Below are positions 7,074 to 15,350 of a DNA stretch of 18,498 nt, piece after piece; positions within the stretch are counted from its first letter, which is position 1, and each line of letters starts with the position of its first letter. The notes below the pieces were generated by a model. The model did no database searches. It saw only the letters and a program-made list of their open reading frames with translations, and was not told where the DNA came from. Position numbers and translations under genes: made by a program. The stretch is from an uncultured Eubacteriales bacterium (GTDB taxonomy: Bacteria; Bacillota; Clostridia; Oscillospirales; Acutalibacteraceae), in NCBI GenBank assembly GCA_900319255.1, contig ONNU01000172.1, forward strand, positions 1-18,498. Reading direction: 5' to 3'.

Positions 7074-7227
7074 TCATTCATTTTCTATCATTTCAGACAA
7101 CTTTATTTTCAGCTCACTGTTATATATGCTCACAGGCTTTTCATCTCATAGACAATACCATCTATGGTCTCTGCCCTTGTTCCATCAGGAAGGGACATAT
7201 AATCCTCTGTCGTCTTTTTTCTGTCAC
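7074..7227 (-). pseudogene. Remnant of a Uma2 (DUF820) family gene with internal deletion
   Basis: Two short, protein-like segments lie in different frames. Frame one (7213-7130) reads TTEDYMSLPDGTRAE then TIDGIVYEM, closely like the N-terminus of Uma2-family putative nucleases (typically EDYxxLPDGxRAELIDGxxYxM). Frame two (7145-7074) reads EKPVSIYNSELKIKLSEM and stops, like the C-terminal K-V-x-I-Y-x-x-L-x-I-x-x-S-E end of that family. The roughly 130 residues normally between them are missing, and the join shifts frame. A GTG at 7227 followed by TEK could be the old start, with a second frameshift at the A6 run. The identification is from memory of the family, without a database search. Confidence 0.5.
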
Positions 7228-7247
7228 AGTGACTGCCTCAATGCTGA

Positions 7248-8018
7248 TCAGAACTTCCTGAAACGATTGTATCTTTTCTCCATAAGCATATCGGTATCCA
7301 CTGCGCCTAATTTATCAAAGGTCTGCGCGATCAGGGTCTTGAAGCTTTCAAACATTATGCTGTCTGCGCTTTTCGGCTCTCTGATAATGCGTTCGATAAC
7401 TCCGAGCTTGAAAAGATCCTGGGAGGTCAGCTTCAGACATTCTGATGCCTCTGCTGTCTTTGATGAATCCTTCCACAATATGCTTGCACAGCCCTCCGGC
7501 GAGATTACCGAATAGATGGAATTCTCCAGCATCCATACCTCGTCCGCAACAGCAAGCGCAAGCGCGCCGCCGCTGCCGCCTTCTCCGATAAGTATGGACA
7601 GGATGGGAGTTCTCAGGGTCATCATTTCCATGAGGTTTTCAGCAATTGCCTGACCCTGACCTCTTTCCTCTGCGCCGATACCGCAGTATGCGCCGGATGT
7701 ATCTACCAGGCAAAGCACCGGTCTGCCGAATTTCTCAGCCTGCTTCATCATTCGCAGCGCCTTACGGTAGCCCTCCGGATGCGCGGAACCGAAGTTCCTT
7801 TCCATCCTTTCCTTGAGGTTTCTGCCCTTTTCCAGTCCGATGACCGTCACAGGCTTTCCCTCAAGGGATGCAATACCTGCAATGACCGCTTTATCGTCAG
7901 CATAGCGTCTGTCGCCGTGAAGCTCGATAAAGCTGTCGCCGAATATTCTTGTTATATAGTCGATCGCAGTAGGGCGGTCGTTGGCTCTTGCAGCCGTAAC
8001 GCTGTCATATGCGCTCAC
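7248..8018 (-). CDS. accA: Acetyl-CoA carboxylase carboxyltransferase subunit alpha
   Basis: AccA and AccD form the carboxyltransferase that moves CO2 from carboxybiotin to acetyl-CoA, giving malonyl-CoA. The protein opens with the family sequence AYDSVTAARANDRPTAIDYI and IELHGDR, and contains VDTSGAYCG, GEGGSGGALA and SVISPEGCASI, typical of the crotonase-fold CoA and carboxybiotin sites. A longer open frame runs to 8093, but its extra N-terminus is only arginine- and lysine-rich read-through of the accD end. I place the start at GTG 8018, preceded by AGGAGG at a 9-nt spacing. This gives 256 residues, as in short Firmicute AccA proteins. It overlaps the accD end by 14 bp, and it ends the acc/fab operon. 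Confidence 0.93.
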   Translation of the reverse strand: MSAYDSVTAARANDRPTAIDYITRIFGDSFIELHGDRRYADDKAVIAGIASLEGKPVTVIGLEKGRNLKERMERNFGSAHPEGYRKALRMMKQAEKFGRPVLCLVDTSGAYCGIGAEERGQGQAIAENLMEMMTLRTPILSILIGEGGSGGALALAVADEVWMLENSIYSVISPEGCASILWKDSSKTAEASECLKLTSQDLFKLGVIERIIREPKSADSIMFESFKTLIAQTFDKLGAVDTDMLMEKRYNRFRKF

Positions 8019-8934
8019 TTTCCTCGACCTCCTCCGCTTTTTCTTCCTCTTCTGTCTGCTCACTGATTTCCGGTACGCTTCCGTGAAGAACAAGCAGATC
8101 TGTAAGAATATCCCTCATTTCATTTCTGGGGACTACCCTGTCCACAAAGCCCTTTTCAAGCAGGAATTCTGCCGACTGGAAATCCTTCGGCAGCTTCTGT
8201 CTGATGGTCTGCTCTATTACACGGGGACCCGCAAAGGCGATCAGCGCCTTCGGCTCGGAAAGGATGATATCTCCCTCCATTGCAAAGCTGGCTGTAACTC
8301 CTCCGGTGGTGGGGTCGGTCAGCACAGTGATATAAAGCAGTCCGGCATCACTGTGACGCTTAACTGCTCCGCTGGTCTTTGCCATCTGCATAAGGGAAAG
8401 AATACCCTCCTGCATACGGGCGCCTCCCGATACGGTGAATACAATCACCGGCAGCGAATGATCCGTTGCATATTCAAATGCCTTCGTGATCTTTTCGCCT
8501 GTGACAGTACCCATGGAACCCATCATGAACTGTGAATTCATCACTGCAAGCACTGTCTGACAGCCGCCGATCCTTGCAAGACCGGTGATGACCGATTCAT
8601 TTTCACCGCTGTTCAGCTTAGCATTTTTCAGCTTTCTTGAATAATCGGGAAAATCTATTATATTCACAGATGTCATATCTGCATCGAATTCTTCAAAGCT
8701 GCCCTCGTCAACGGTTATTTCAATACGCTGTCTTGCGCCTATCCTGAAATGGTAGGAGCATTTCGGACAAACCTTGAGATTTTCATTCAGGTCAGCAGAC
8801 AGCACGGGATTTTTGCACACAGGGCATTTTACCCAAAGCTCGTTGGGTATACAAGGCTGATTATCAGCTGCTACTCCCTGGTTTTCCAGTTCGTTTTTTG
8901 GCTTTAGAAAATTAAAAATATCTGATGTATTCAA
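8005..8934 (-). CDS. accD: Acetyl-CoA carboxylase carboxyltransferase subunit beta
   Basis: AccD is the partner of AccA in the carboxyltransferase. The 309-residue protein carries the N-terminal zinc ribbon with Cys37, Cys40, Cys56 and Cys59 (CPVC and CPKC), followed by the carboxyltransferase core with FTVSGGARMQEG and TDPTTGGVTASFAM. No ATG lies anywhere near the N-terminus. The best start is TTG at 8934, with a GGTGGAG close upstream, so the exact start is the least certain of the acc genes. The C-terminus is very acidic (repeated EE), and its DNA supplies the AGGAGG for accA. It follows accC by 64 bp. Confidence 0.93.
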   Translation of the reverse strand: MNTSDIFNFLKPKNELENQGVAADNQPCIPNELWVKCPVCKNPVLSADLNENLKVCPKCSYHFRIGARQRIEITVDEGSFEEFDADMTSVNIIDFPDYSRKLKNAKLNSGENESVITGLARIGGCQTVLAVMNSQFMMGSMGTVTGEKITKAFEYATDHSLPVIVFTVSGGARMQEGILSLMQMAKTSGAVKRHSDAGLLYITVLTDPTTGGVTASFAMEGDIILSEPKALIAFAGPRVIEQTIRQKLPKDFQSAEFLLEKGFVDRVVPRNEMRDILTDLLVLHGSVPEISEQTEEEEKAEEVEESERI

Positions 8935-8998
8935 AGCTCCACCCGACCAATCTACGCCATGCCTTGCGGCTCTTTGCGGCGTTTATAAATATTGCGGT

Positions 8999-10363
8999 TT
9001 ATTCCCCGCCGTTTTCCTTTTCGAGACGTTTTGCTCTTTCCTCCATAAAGCCTGTGGTATACTCTCCTGATACAAACTCGGGATCGGACAGGATATCAAT
9101 ATGAAGATCTCTGTTATGTATTATTCCGTTTATTGTAAGCTCGCTGAGAGCCATTTTCATCTTTCTTATTGCAAGCTCTCTGGAACGCGCCTGAACAATA
9201 AGCTTGCCTATCATTGAATCATAATACGGCGGCACTGTGTAATCCTGATAAATGGAGGTGTCAAAACGGACGTTGGGTCCTCCCGGGATATGTATGAAAT
9301 TGATCTTGCCGCAACCGGGACGGAAATCATGCTCAACATCCTCTGCATTGATACGGCATTCTATTGCATTGCCGTGCATGAATACTCTGTCCTGGGTGAC
9401 TGTCAGTCTTGCGCCGGAGGCGATCCTGATCTGCCACTGTACGATATCTATGCCAATGACCATTTCTGTTACGGGATGCTCTACCTGTAGTCTGGTATTC
9501 ATTTCCATAAAATAGAAATTCTTGTCCTTATCCAGCAGGAATTCAACTGTACCCGCATTTTCATAATTAACTGCCTTCGCCGCCTTTGCAGCTGCCTCCA
9601 TCATTTTCTTGCGGATCTCAACTGTGATGGCAGGGGAAGGACATTCCTCGATAAGCTTCTGGTTCTTTCTCTGTACGGAGCATTCACGCTCCCCGAGACA
9701 TACTACATTGCCGTATTTATCACAAAGTATCTGCATCTCAACATGCTTTACCGGGAACAGATACTTCTCCATATAAACAGCGCCGTCGCCGAATGCGCTC
9801 TGCGCCTCAGCCTTTGCGGAAAGGAATGCATTGTCAAATTCCTCGATGCTGTCTACCTTTCTGATACCTCTTCCGCCTCCGCCGCTTCTTGCCTTGACAA
9901 GCAGCGGAAAGCCGATCTCTTCTGCCTTGGCTCTTGCCTGATCTATATCGTCGATGATATCGCTGCCGGGAGTTACAGGAACTCCTGCTTCACGCATGGT
10001 TCTTCTGGCTGCGTCCTTATCACCGAGACGGTCGATCATTTCTGCGCCGGGACCAATGAACTCTATATTGCATTTTTTGCAAAGACGGGCAAACTTTGAA
10101 TTTTCGGACAGAAGTCCGTAGCCCGGATGTATTGCCTGAGCGCCTGAAAGCACAGCAGCCTCAAGTATGGCTGCCATATTCAGGTAGCTGTCGGATACCT
10201 GGGGACCTCCTATGCAGTAGCTTTCATCAGCCATTGTAACGTGCAGGGCATCCCTGTCGGCTGTTGAATATACTGCAACTGTGGAAATACCCATCTCTCT
10301 GCACGCGCGGATTATTCTGACGGCGATCTCGCCACGGTTGGCTATCAGTATTTTTGAAAACAA
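8999..10363 (-). CDS. accC: Acetyl-CoA carboxylase, biotin carboxylase subunit
   Basis: AccC uses ATP and bicarbonate to carboxylate the biotin on AccB. The 454-residue protein has the three expected parts. The N-terminal Rossmann-like domain starts FSKILIANRGEIAVRIIRA. The ATP-grasp domain has the glycine loop SGGGGRGI (160-167) and the catalytic EMNTRLQVEHPVTE (287-300, with Arg292). The C-terminal biotin carboxylase domain completes it. The usual RRHQK is RKNQK here (232-236), so the His is Asn. The start is TTG at 10363, with GGGAG 8 nt before it; there is no suitable ATG. It lies 5 bp after fabZ. Confidence 0.96.
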   Translation of the reverse strand: MFSKILIANRGEIAVRIIRACREMGISTVAVYSTADRDALHVTMADESYCIGGPQVSDSYLNMAAILEAAVLSGAQAIHPGYGLLSENSKFARLCKKCNIEFIGPGAEMIDRLGDKDAARRTMREAGVPVTPGSDIIDDIDQARAKAEEIGFPLLVKARSGGGGRGIRKVDSIEEFDNAFLSAKAEAQSAFGDGAVYMEKYLFPVKHVEMQILCDKYGNVVCLGERECSVQRKNQKLIEECPSPAITVEIRKKMMEAAAKAAKAVNYENAGTVEFLLDKDKNFYFMEMNTRLQVEHPVTEMVIGIDIVQWQIRIASGARLTVTQDRVFMHGNAIECRINAEDVEHDFRPGCGKINFIHIPGGPNVRFDTSIYQDYTVPPYYDSMIGKLIVQARSRELAIRKMKMALSELTINGIIHNRDLHIDILSDPEFVSGEYTTGFMEERAKRLEKENGGE

Positions 10364-10368
10364 GTTGA

Positions 10369-10788
10369 TTACTCCCTCTCAACAAGAGCGAACGAAAACT
10401 CCGCCGATACGCTCAGCTTGCCGTTGACATAACCCTTGCCCTTTATAAAATAGAAATTTCTCTTATTGCCGGTAAGCTCACATTTTATTTCCAGCGTATC
10501 TCCCGGAAGCACCTTGTTTCTGAACTTTGCCTTGTCGATGCCTGTGAAATAAGGAGTAGATTTTGCTGAAACGTCTGAAATGATAACTGCGCTTGCCTGC
10601 GCCATCATTTCGCAGAGAATAACTCCGGGTACAACGGGATTTCCCGGGAAATGTCCGTCCAGGAACCATTCGTTGCCCGTGATATATTTTTTGCCCTCGC
10701 AGGTGGTCTCACCTGTCTTTGTTGCTTCATCAATAAGAAGCATGGAATTTCTGTGGGGGATGATCTGCATTATTTCTTCTTTATTCAT
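10369..10788 (-). CDS. fabZ: 3-hydroxyacyl-ACP dehydratase FabZ
   Basis: FabZ removes water from 3-hydroxyacyl-ACP to give trans-2-enoyl-ACP in each elongation cycle; it is a cytosolic hot-dog fold enzyme. The 139-residue protein has the PHR motif (11-13) and the active-site stretch DGHFPGNPVVPGVILCEMMAQ region (44-64), with the catalytic His in GHFPG and the Glu in CEMMAQ. The length and lack of isomerase features favour FabZ over FabA. The ATG at 10788 follows AAGGAG by 6 nt. It is 10 bp after accB and 5 bp before accC, as in clostridial fab operons. Confidence 0.95.
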   Translation of the reverse strand: MNKEEIMQIIPHRNSMLLIDEATKTGETTCEGKKYITGNEWFLDGHFPGNPVVPGVILCEMMAQASAVIISDVSAKSTPYFTGIDKAKFRNKVLPGDTLEIKCELTGNKRNFYFIKGKGYVNGKLSVSAEFSFALVERE

Positions 10789-10798
10789 AATAAGCTCC

Positions 10799-11257
10799 TT
10801 ACTTTATGACGAAAAGCGGCTGACCGTATTCAACGACCTGTCCGTTTTCTACACATACCTCTGCGATCACGCCGCTTTTCTCGGCTGTGACCTCATTCAT
10901 CAGCTTCATTGCTTCAATAAGGCACAGTACGTCGCCCTTATTTACGCTGCTGCCTACTGATACATAAGGCTCGCTGTCCGGTGAGGGCGCGCTGTAGAAT
11001 ACGCCCACCATCGGGGATTCCACTGCCGTACCGTCAACAGGCTTTTCCTGAGCTGCTGCCGGCTCCGCTGCGGGAGCTGCAGTCTGGATGATCTGTACCT
11101 CCGGAACAGCCGCCTCAACAGGCGCTGCTGTCATTACCTTTGCTTTTTTCTGGCGAATGCTGATAAACTCATTATCTGCAAGCTGTATATCCATTGCCGT
11201 TGCCTTTGACTCATCAAATGCGGCAAGCAGCTCCTTGATCTCATCAATACTGTACAT
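10799..11257 (-). CDS. accB: Biotin carboxyl carrier protein of acetyl-CoA carboxylase
   Basis: AccB carries the biotin that shuttles CO2 between AccC and the AccAD carboxyltransferase. The 152-residue protein has an N-terminal helical segment (MYSIDEIKELLAAFDES), an Ala/Pro-rich flexible linker (about 43-72) and a biotinyl domain with the canonical EAMKLMNE, so Lys118 should be the site modified by biotin ligase. The SPMVGVFYSAPSPDSEPYV thumb region typical of AccB-type carriers is present. The ATG at 11257 is preceded by AAGGTGG. It sits 71 bp after fabF, the second largest gap in the operon. Confidence 0.96.
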   Translation of the reverse strand: MYSIDEIKELLAAFDESKATAMDIQLADNEFISIRQKKAKVMTAAPVEAAVPEVQIIQTAAPAAEPAAAQEKPVDGTAVESPMVGVFYSAPSPDSEPYVSVGSSVNKGDVLCLIEAMKLMNEVTAEKSGVIAEVCVENGQVVEYGQPLFVIK

Positions 11258-11328
11258 TTACCTATACCACCTTTTTAAGGATCTGTTATTATTTCCTGCG
11301 GGTCTGTTCACTGCGATGATCTGCCGTA

Positions 11329-12558
11329 TTACTGGTCACTGTATTTTCTCAGAGCGATACAAGCGTTATGTCCTCCGAAGCCGAAGGTCGTTGACAGAGC
11401 CATGTCAAGCTTTGCCTCTACTGCTTTATTCGGAGTATAATCAAGATCACATTCCGGATCCGGCTCCTTATAGTTGACAGTCGGGGGAACTATGCCGTCC
11501 CTGAGCGCCAGAGCTGCGGCAATTGCTTCGACTGCGCCGGTAGCGCCAAGCATATGACCTGTCATGGATTTTGTTGAGCTGATATGAGCCTTGTATGCTT
11601 TTTCTCCGAGAACCTGCTTGAAGGCTTTGGTCTCGCCTGAGTCATTAAGGCTTGTGGATGTACCGTGAGCGTTGATATAAAGCTCCTCGTCACCCTTGTA
11701 GCCTGCTTCCTCAAGAGCAATGCTTACGCATCTTGCTGCGCCCTTGCCCTCCGGATCGGGTGCTGTGATATGATGAGCGTCACAGGTGTTGCCGTAGCCG
11801 CAGATCTCAGCATAGATCTTTGCGCCTCTTGCAACAGCGTGCTCGTATTCCTCAAGGATAAGGATACCTGCGCCCTCGCCCATTACAAAGCCTGATCTTT
11901 CCTTGTCAAAGGGAATGGATGCTCTCTTGGGATCGTCTGTCAGGGTAAGTGCCTTGCAGCTGGTAAAGCCCTTGATAGCAAGGGGGGTGATGGTTGCCTC
12001 TGCGCCGCCTGCGATAACAGCGTCAGCCATTCCGTACCTGATAGCATGGAAAGCCTCGCCTACTGCATGAGTAGATGTGGAGCAGGCTGTGACTACCGGC
12101 AGACAGGGTCCCTGCGCCTTGAATCTGATGGCTACATTGCCTGCTGCGATATTACCTATCATCATGGGGATGAAGAAGGGGGAAATATTCTTGTCAGTGT
12201 AAAGATTTACGCTCTGCTCATAGAAGGTATGGATACCGCCTACGCCTGAGCCTACATAGCAGCCGAAGCGCTCGGGAGCTACCTTGCCCTCGATGCCGCT
12301 GTCTGTTACAGCCTGAGCTGCAGCAGCCATAGCGTACTGGCAGAAAAGATCCATTCTTCTGCATTCTCTTTTATCTATATATTCCGTGGGATCGAAACCC
12401 TTTACCTCTGCTGCGACCTTTGCCTTGGTAGTTGAGGGATCGAATTTAGAAATTATATCAATTCCGCATACTCCGTCCTTCAGCGAATTCCAGAAGGTAT
12501 CAATATCATTTCCGACAGGAGTAATTGCGCCGATTCCTGTGATTACAACTCTTTTCAT
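11329..12558 (-). CDS. fabF: 3-oxoacyl-ACP synthase II
   Basis: FabF condenses malonyl-ACP with a growing acyl-ACP chain. The 409-residue protein has the decarboxylating condensing-enzyme triad: Cys159 in VTACSTSTH, His298 in NAHGTST and His335 in KSMTGHMLGATGA with Lys330. All are offset by 4-5 from E. coli Cys163, His303, Lys335 and His340. The C-terminal FGFGGHNA loop is present. CSTSTH replaces the common CATGTH next to the nucleophile, a mild variation. The ATG at 12558 has AAAGGAA upstream. It follows fabG by 42 bp. Confidence 0.96.
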   Translation of the reverse strand: MKRVVITGIGAITPVGNDIDTFWNSLKDGVCGIDIISKFDPSTTKAKVAAEVKGFDPTEYIDKRECRRMDLFCQYAMAAAAQAVTDSGIEGKVAPERFGCYVGSGVGGIHTFYEQSVNLYTDKNISPFFIPMMIGNIAAGNVAIRFKAQGPCLPVVTACSTSTHAVGEAFHAIRYGMADAVIAGGAEATITPLAIKGFTSCKALTLTDDPKRASIPFDKERSGFVMGEGAGILILEEYEHAVARGAKIYAEICGYGNTCDAHHITAPDPEGKGAARCVSIALEEAGYKGDEELYINAHGTSTSLNDSGETKAFKQVLGEKAYKAHISSTKSMTGHMLGATGAVEAIAAALALRDGIVPPTVNYKEPDPECDLDYTPNKAVEAKLDMALSTTFGFGGHNACIALRKYSDQ

Positions 12559-12600
12559 TTGAATAATTCCTTTCCTTGGGATTTTTCTTCCGGGAAAACA

Positions 12601-13347
12601 TCAGATAGCAAGTCCGCCGTCTACCTTGATGACCTCGCCTGTGATATAGGATGCTTCGTCGCTTGCAAGGAACAGTACGGTGTTTGCGATATCTGATACC
12701 TCGCCTGCGCGCTTGAGCGGGATCGCTGCAAGTGTAGCCTCTCTTGCCTTTTCAGGCATACCGTCTGTCATATCTGTTCTGATAAAGCCGGGAGCAATGG
12801 CATTTACCGTTACATTTCTGCCCCCCAGCTCCTTTGCGATGGACTTTGTCATACCGATGATACCAGCCTTTGCAGAAGCATAGTTGGACTGACCTGCGTT
12901 GCCTGTGATACCTACGATAGAGGAGATATTGATGATCCTTCCTCTGCGCTTTTTCATAAAGTGCTTGTATACTGCCTTTGTCATATTGAAGGTACCCTTG
13001 AGGTTGACTGCGATAACTGCGTCAAAATCAGATTCCTTCATTGAAAGCATAAGCGTATCTCTTACGATACCTGCGTTATTGACAAGGATATGTACCTCGC
13101 CGAATTCCTCGATGATATCCTCAACGAATTTTGTTGATGCCTCAAGATCTGCTACGTTTACTTCATATGCAGCAGCCTTTACTCCCAGAGCTTCAAGCTC
13201 CTTTACGGTCTCCGCTGCCTTTTCGCCGTCACCGAGATGATTGAAGGCTACGTTTGCGCCCTGTGATGCAAGCTTGAGGGCGATCGCCTTGCCGATGCCT
13301 CTTGATGCTCCTGTTACGATGGCTGTTTTACCTGTAAGATCTAACAT
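12601..13347 (-). CDS. fabG: 3-oxoacyl-ACP reductase
   Basis: FabG reduces 3-oxoacyl-ACP to 3-hydroxyacyl-ACP with NADPH. The 248-residue protein is a classical short-chain dehydrogenase with cofactor motif TGASRGIG (12-19), NNAG (90-93) and the catalytic set Ser143, Tyr156 and Lys160 in YASAK. The C-terminus is TGEVIKVDGGLAI. An open frame extends to a TTG at 13380, but the ATG at 13347 has AGGGG 6 nt upstream and aligns with the family N-terminus, so it is the start. It lies 19 bp after fabD. Confidence 0.96.
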   Translation of the reverse strand: MLDLTGKTAIVTGASRGIGKAIALKLASQGANVAFNHLGDGEKAAETVKELEALGVKAAAYEVNVADLEASTKFVEDIIEEFGEVHILVNNAGIVRDTLMLSMKESDFDAVIAVNLKGTFNMTKAVYKHFMKKRRGRIINISSIVGITGNAGQSNYASAKAGIIGMTKSIAKELGGRNVTVNAIAPGFIRTDMTDGMPEKAREATLAAIPLKRAGEVSDIANTVLFLASDEASYITGEVIKVDGGLAI

Positions 13348-13366
13348 AGTATTCCCCTGACGCTTA

Positions 13367-14263
13367 TCAAAGTGCGTCAAGTCCCTCCTTTGTTTCTATA
13401 TTTACTGCTTTGACCTCGGAATTTATTCTTTTGATAAGACCTGCAAGGGTCTTGCCTACGCCTACTTCAATAAAGCTGTCTGCGCCCCACTCCACAAGAT
13501 TCTCAACGGTTTTCTGCCATCTTACGGGGCTTTTTACCTGAGCGGCGATAAGAGCCTTATAATCACCCTCATAGGGCTGGGCTGTTACATTGGATATTAC
13601 CGGGAGCTTCGGCTCCCTGAGCTCTACGCCCTCAAGATACTCTGCAAGAGCGTCTGATGCGCTGTTCATAAAGGGAGAATGGAAAGCGCCGCTTACTGCA
13701 AGCTTCGTTGCCTTTCCCTTTTCCTCTTTTACCTTTGCGCAAAGCTCATCTATTTCATCCTCAGCTGCTGCTACAACGGTCTGCGCAGCGCTGTTGTAAT
13801 TTACGGGATATGCCTGTCTGAACTGAGCGCAGATCTCCTCCACCTTTTCGGGAGTGAGCTTCATTACCGCTGCCATTGCGCCCCTGTTTTCCTTTGCAGC
13901 CTTATCCATGACCTCTGCGCGCTTGCATACCAGTCTGAACGCATCCTCATATGAAAGCATCCCCGCAAATGCCAGAGCTGCTATCTCACCAAGAGAAAAG
14001 CCTGCAACATAATCAGGGGTTATTCCCTTTTCAGCAACCGCCGCAGCAGCCGCAAGATCAGCTGCAAATACGCAGGGCTGCGTATTGATGGTCACGGAAA
14101 GCTCTTCCTTTGTGCCCTCGAAGCACTGCTTTATTGTGCCGGGGCGAATACTCTCCGCCATATCGAAAACTGCCCTTGCAGCGTCCGAGCTTTCATAAAG
14201 TGATTTTCCCATTCCGGGATACTGCGCTCCCTGTCCGGAAAAAACAAAAACTGTTTTACCCAT
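13367..14263 (-). CDS. fabD: Malonyl-CoA:ACP transacylase
   Basis: FabD transfers malonyl groups from CoA to acyl carrier protein. The 298-residue protein opens with FVFSGQGAQYPGMG and has the nucleophile Ser90 in GFSLGE and the catalytic His195 in GAFHSPFM. Arg115 in CKRAEVM should hold the malonyl carboxylate. The residue before the serine is Phe where E. coli has His. The ATG at 14263 follows GGAGG by 7 nt. The frame stays open to 14344, but that stretch has no family similarity. It begins 127 bp after fabH, the largest gap in the operon. Confidence 0.96.
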   Translation of the reverse strand: MGKTVFVFSGQGAQYPGMGKSLYESSDAARAVFDMAESIRPGTIKQCFEGTKEELSVTINTQPCVFAADLAAAAAVAEKGITPDYVAGFSLGEIAALAFAGMLSYEDAFRLVCKRAEVMDKAAKENRGAMAAVMKLTPEKVEEICAQFRQAYPVNYNSAAQTVVAAAEDEIDELCAKVKEEKGKATKLAVSGAFHSPFMNSASDALAEYLEGVELREPKLPVISNVTAQPYEGDYKALIAAQVKSPVRWQKTVENLVEWGADSFIEVGVGKTLAGLIKRINSEVKAVNIETKEGLDAL

Positions 14264-14345
14264 TCTATTTCCTCCCTCCGTCAGCCGCCAGCGTACCCGC
14301 CGGGTAATATTTCCTGACCCATACCGTCCGCCGACACTTGACATC

Positions 14346-14390
14346 GAACTATAAACTACTGACTAACGACTAATCACTAACCACTAATAA
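14346..14390. repeat. Tandem heptamer repeat after fabH
   Basis: About six units with the pattern nnACTAA follow in a 7-bp period from 14346 up to the fabH stop codon: the clearest are tgACTAA, cgACTAA, tcACTAA and ccACTAA. Rotated, the consensus is ACTAAYC. The 10-mer ACTAATCACT occurs at 14369-14378. The remaining gap to fabD (14264-14345) shows no gene and no clear promoter. Confidence 0.7.
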
Positions 14391-15350
14391 TCACTTATTC
14401 CAGCGGATAACGCAGCTGCCTGTGGTAAGACCGCCGCCGAAGGCGCACATTGCGATAATATCGCCTTTTTTAAGGACGCCGCTGCGGTTTGCCTCATCAA
14501 GAGCGATAGGAACGCTGCCGGAAGAGGTATTGCCGTAATTCTGAACATTGCAGAAGAATTTTTCCTGCGGGATATCGAGATTCTTTGCGGCAGTATTGAT
14601 GATCCTGATATTAGCCTGATGGGGAATCACCCAGTCTACGTCGCTTTGCTCAAGACCTGCGTCTGCCACAGCTTTTTTAATGCCGTTTGCCATAGCGGCT
14701 GTTGCAAATCTGTATACATCGTTGCCTGCCATATGAAGCACAGCTCTCTCCTCCTCATGCTCATAGAAGGGTGAGGAATTTGTTCCGTGAGGGATCCTGA
14801 TTGCTGCGTCATTACCGGTAGCTGTAAGGTGGATTGAAAGAAGATCGTCGCCCTCGCCCAGTACGGCAGCAGCTCCGCCGTCACCAAAAAGTACACAGGT
14901 GCTGCGGTCTGTCCAGTCAACGATGTTTGAAAGGTTATCCATGGAAACGATAAGTACCTTTTTTACGACTTTTCTTACAAAAAAGCCGGCTGCTATTTCA
15001 AGAGCGTAAACAAACCCGGAGCAGGCAGCGTTTACATCAAAAGCTGCGCAGGTGGCGCCAAGCTCCTTCTGGATCATGCAGCCCTGAGAAGGAGTGATGT
15101 TTTCACCTCTCATTGTGGAGCAGATGATAAGATCCAGCTCCTCAGCCGTAACCCCCGCATCTTCAAGGGCATTCCTTGCAGCCTCAACACAAAGCTCTGT
15201 TATGGTTTCTTTTTTTGCGATATGACGTCTTTCGATTCCAGTCCTTGTGCGGATCCATTCGTCATTGGTCTCAACCATTGTTGAAAGTTCATCATTATCC
15301 ATTACATACTCAGGCACTGCCTTGCCTGTTCCAAGAATAGTAAAGCTCAT
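14391..15350 (-). CDS. fabH: 3-oxoacyl-ACP synthase III
   Basis: FabH starts fatty acid synthesis by condensing a short acyl-CoA with malonyl-ACP. The 319-residue protein has the Cys-His-Asn triad in exact family spacing: Cys110 in NAACSGF, His244 in IPHQANIRI and Asn274 in NYGNTSSGS. ETNDEWIRTRTGI and the C-terminal CAFGGGLTTGS are also typical. The ATG at 15350 has GGAGG 8 nt upstream; the longer frame to 15419 lies within the leader. It is the first gene of the fab/acc operon, behind a leader of about 95 nt with no FapR- or FabT-like site that I can recognise. Confidence 0.96.
   Translation of the reverse strand: MSFTILGTGKAVPEYVMDNDELSTMVETNDEWIRTRTGIERRHIAKKETITELCVEAARNALEDAGVTAEELDLIICSTMRGENITPSQGCMIQKELGATCAAFDVNAACSGFVYALEIAAGFFVRKVVKKVLIVSMDNLSNIVDWTDRSTCVLFGDGGAAAVLGEGDDLLSIHLTATGNDAAIRIPHGTNSSPFYEHEEERAVLHMAGNDVYRFATAAMANGIKKAVADAGLEQSDVDWVIPHQANIRIINTAAKNLDIPQEKFFCNVQNYGNTSSGSVPIALDEANRSGVLKKGDIIAMCAFGGGLTTGSCVIRWNK

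Noticed and set aside
7981..8535. 184-residue open frame antisense to accD and accA.
   Set aside because: Both sense genes carry clear motifs throughout; this is a codon shadow.
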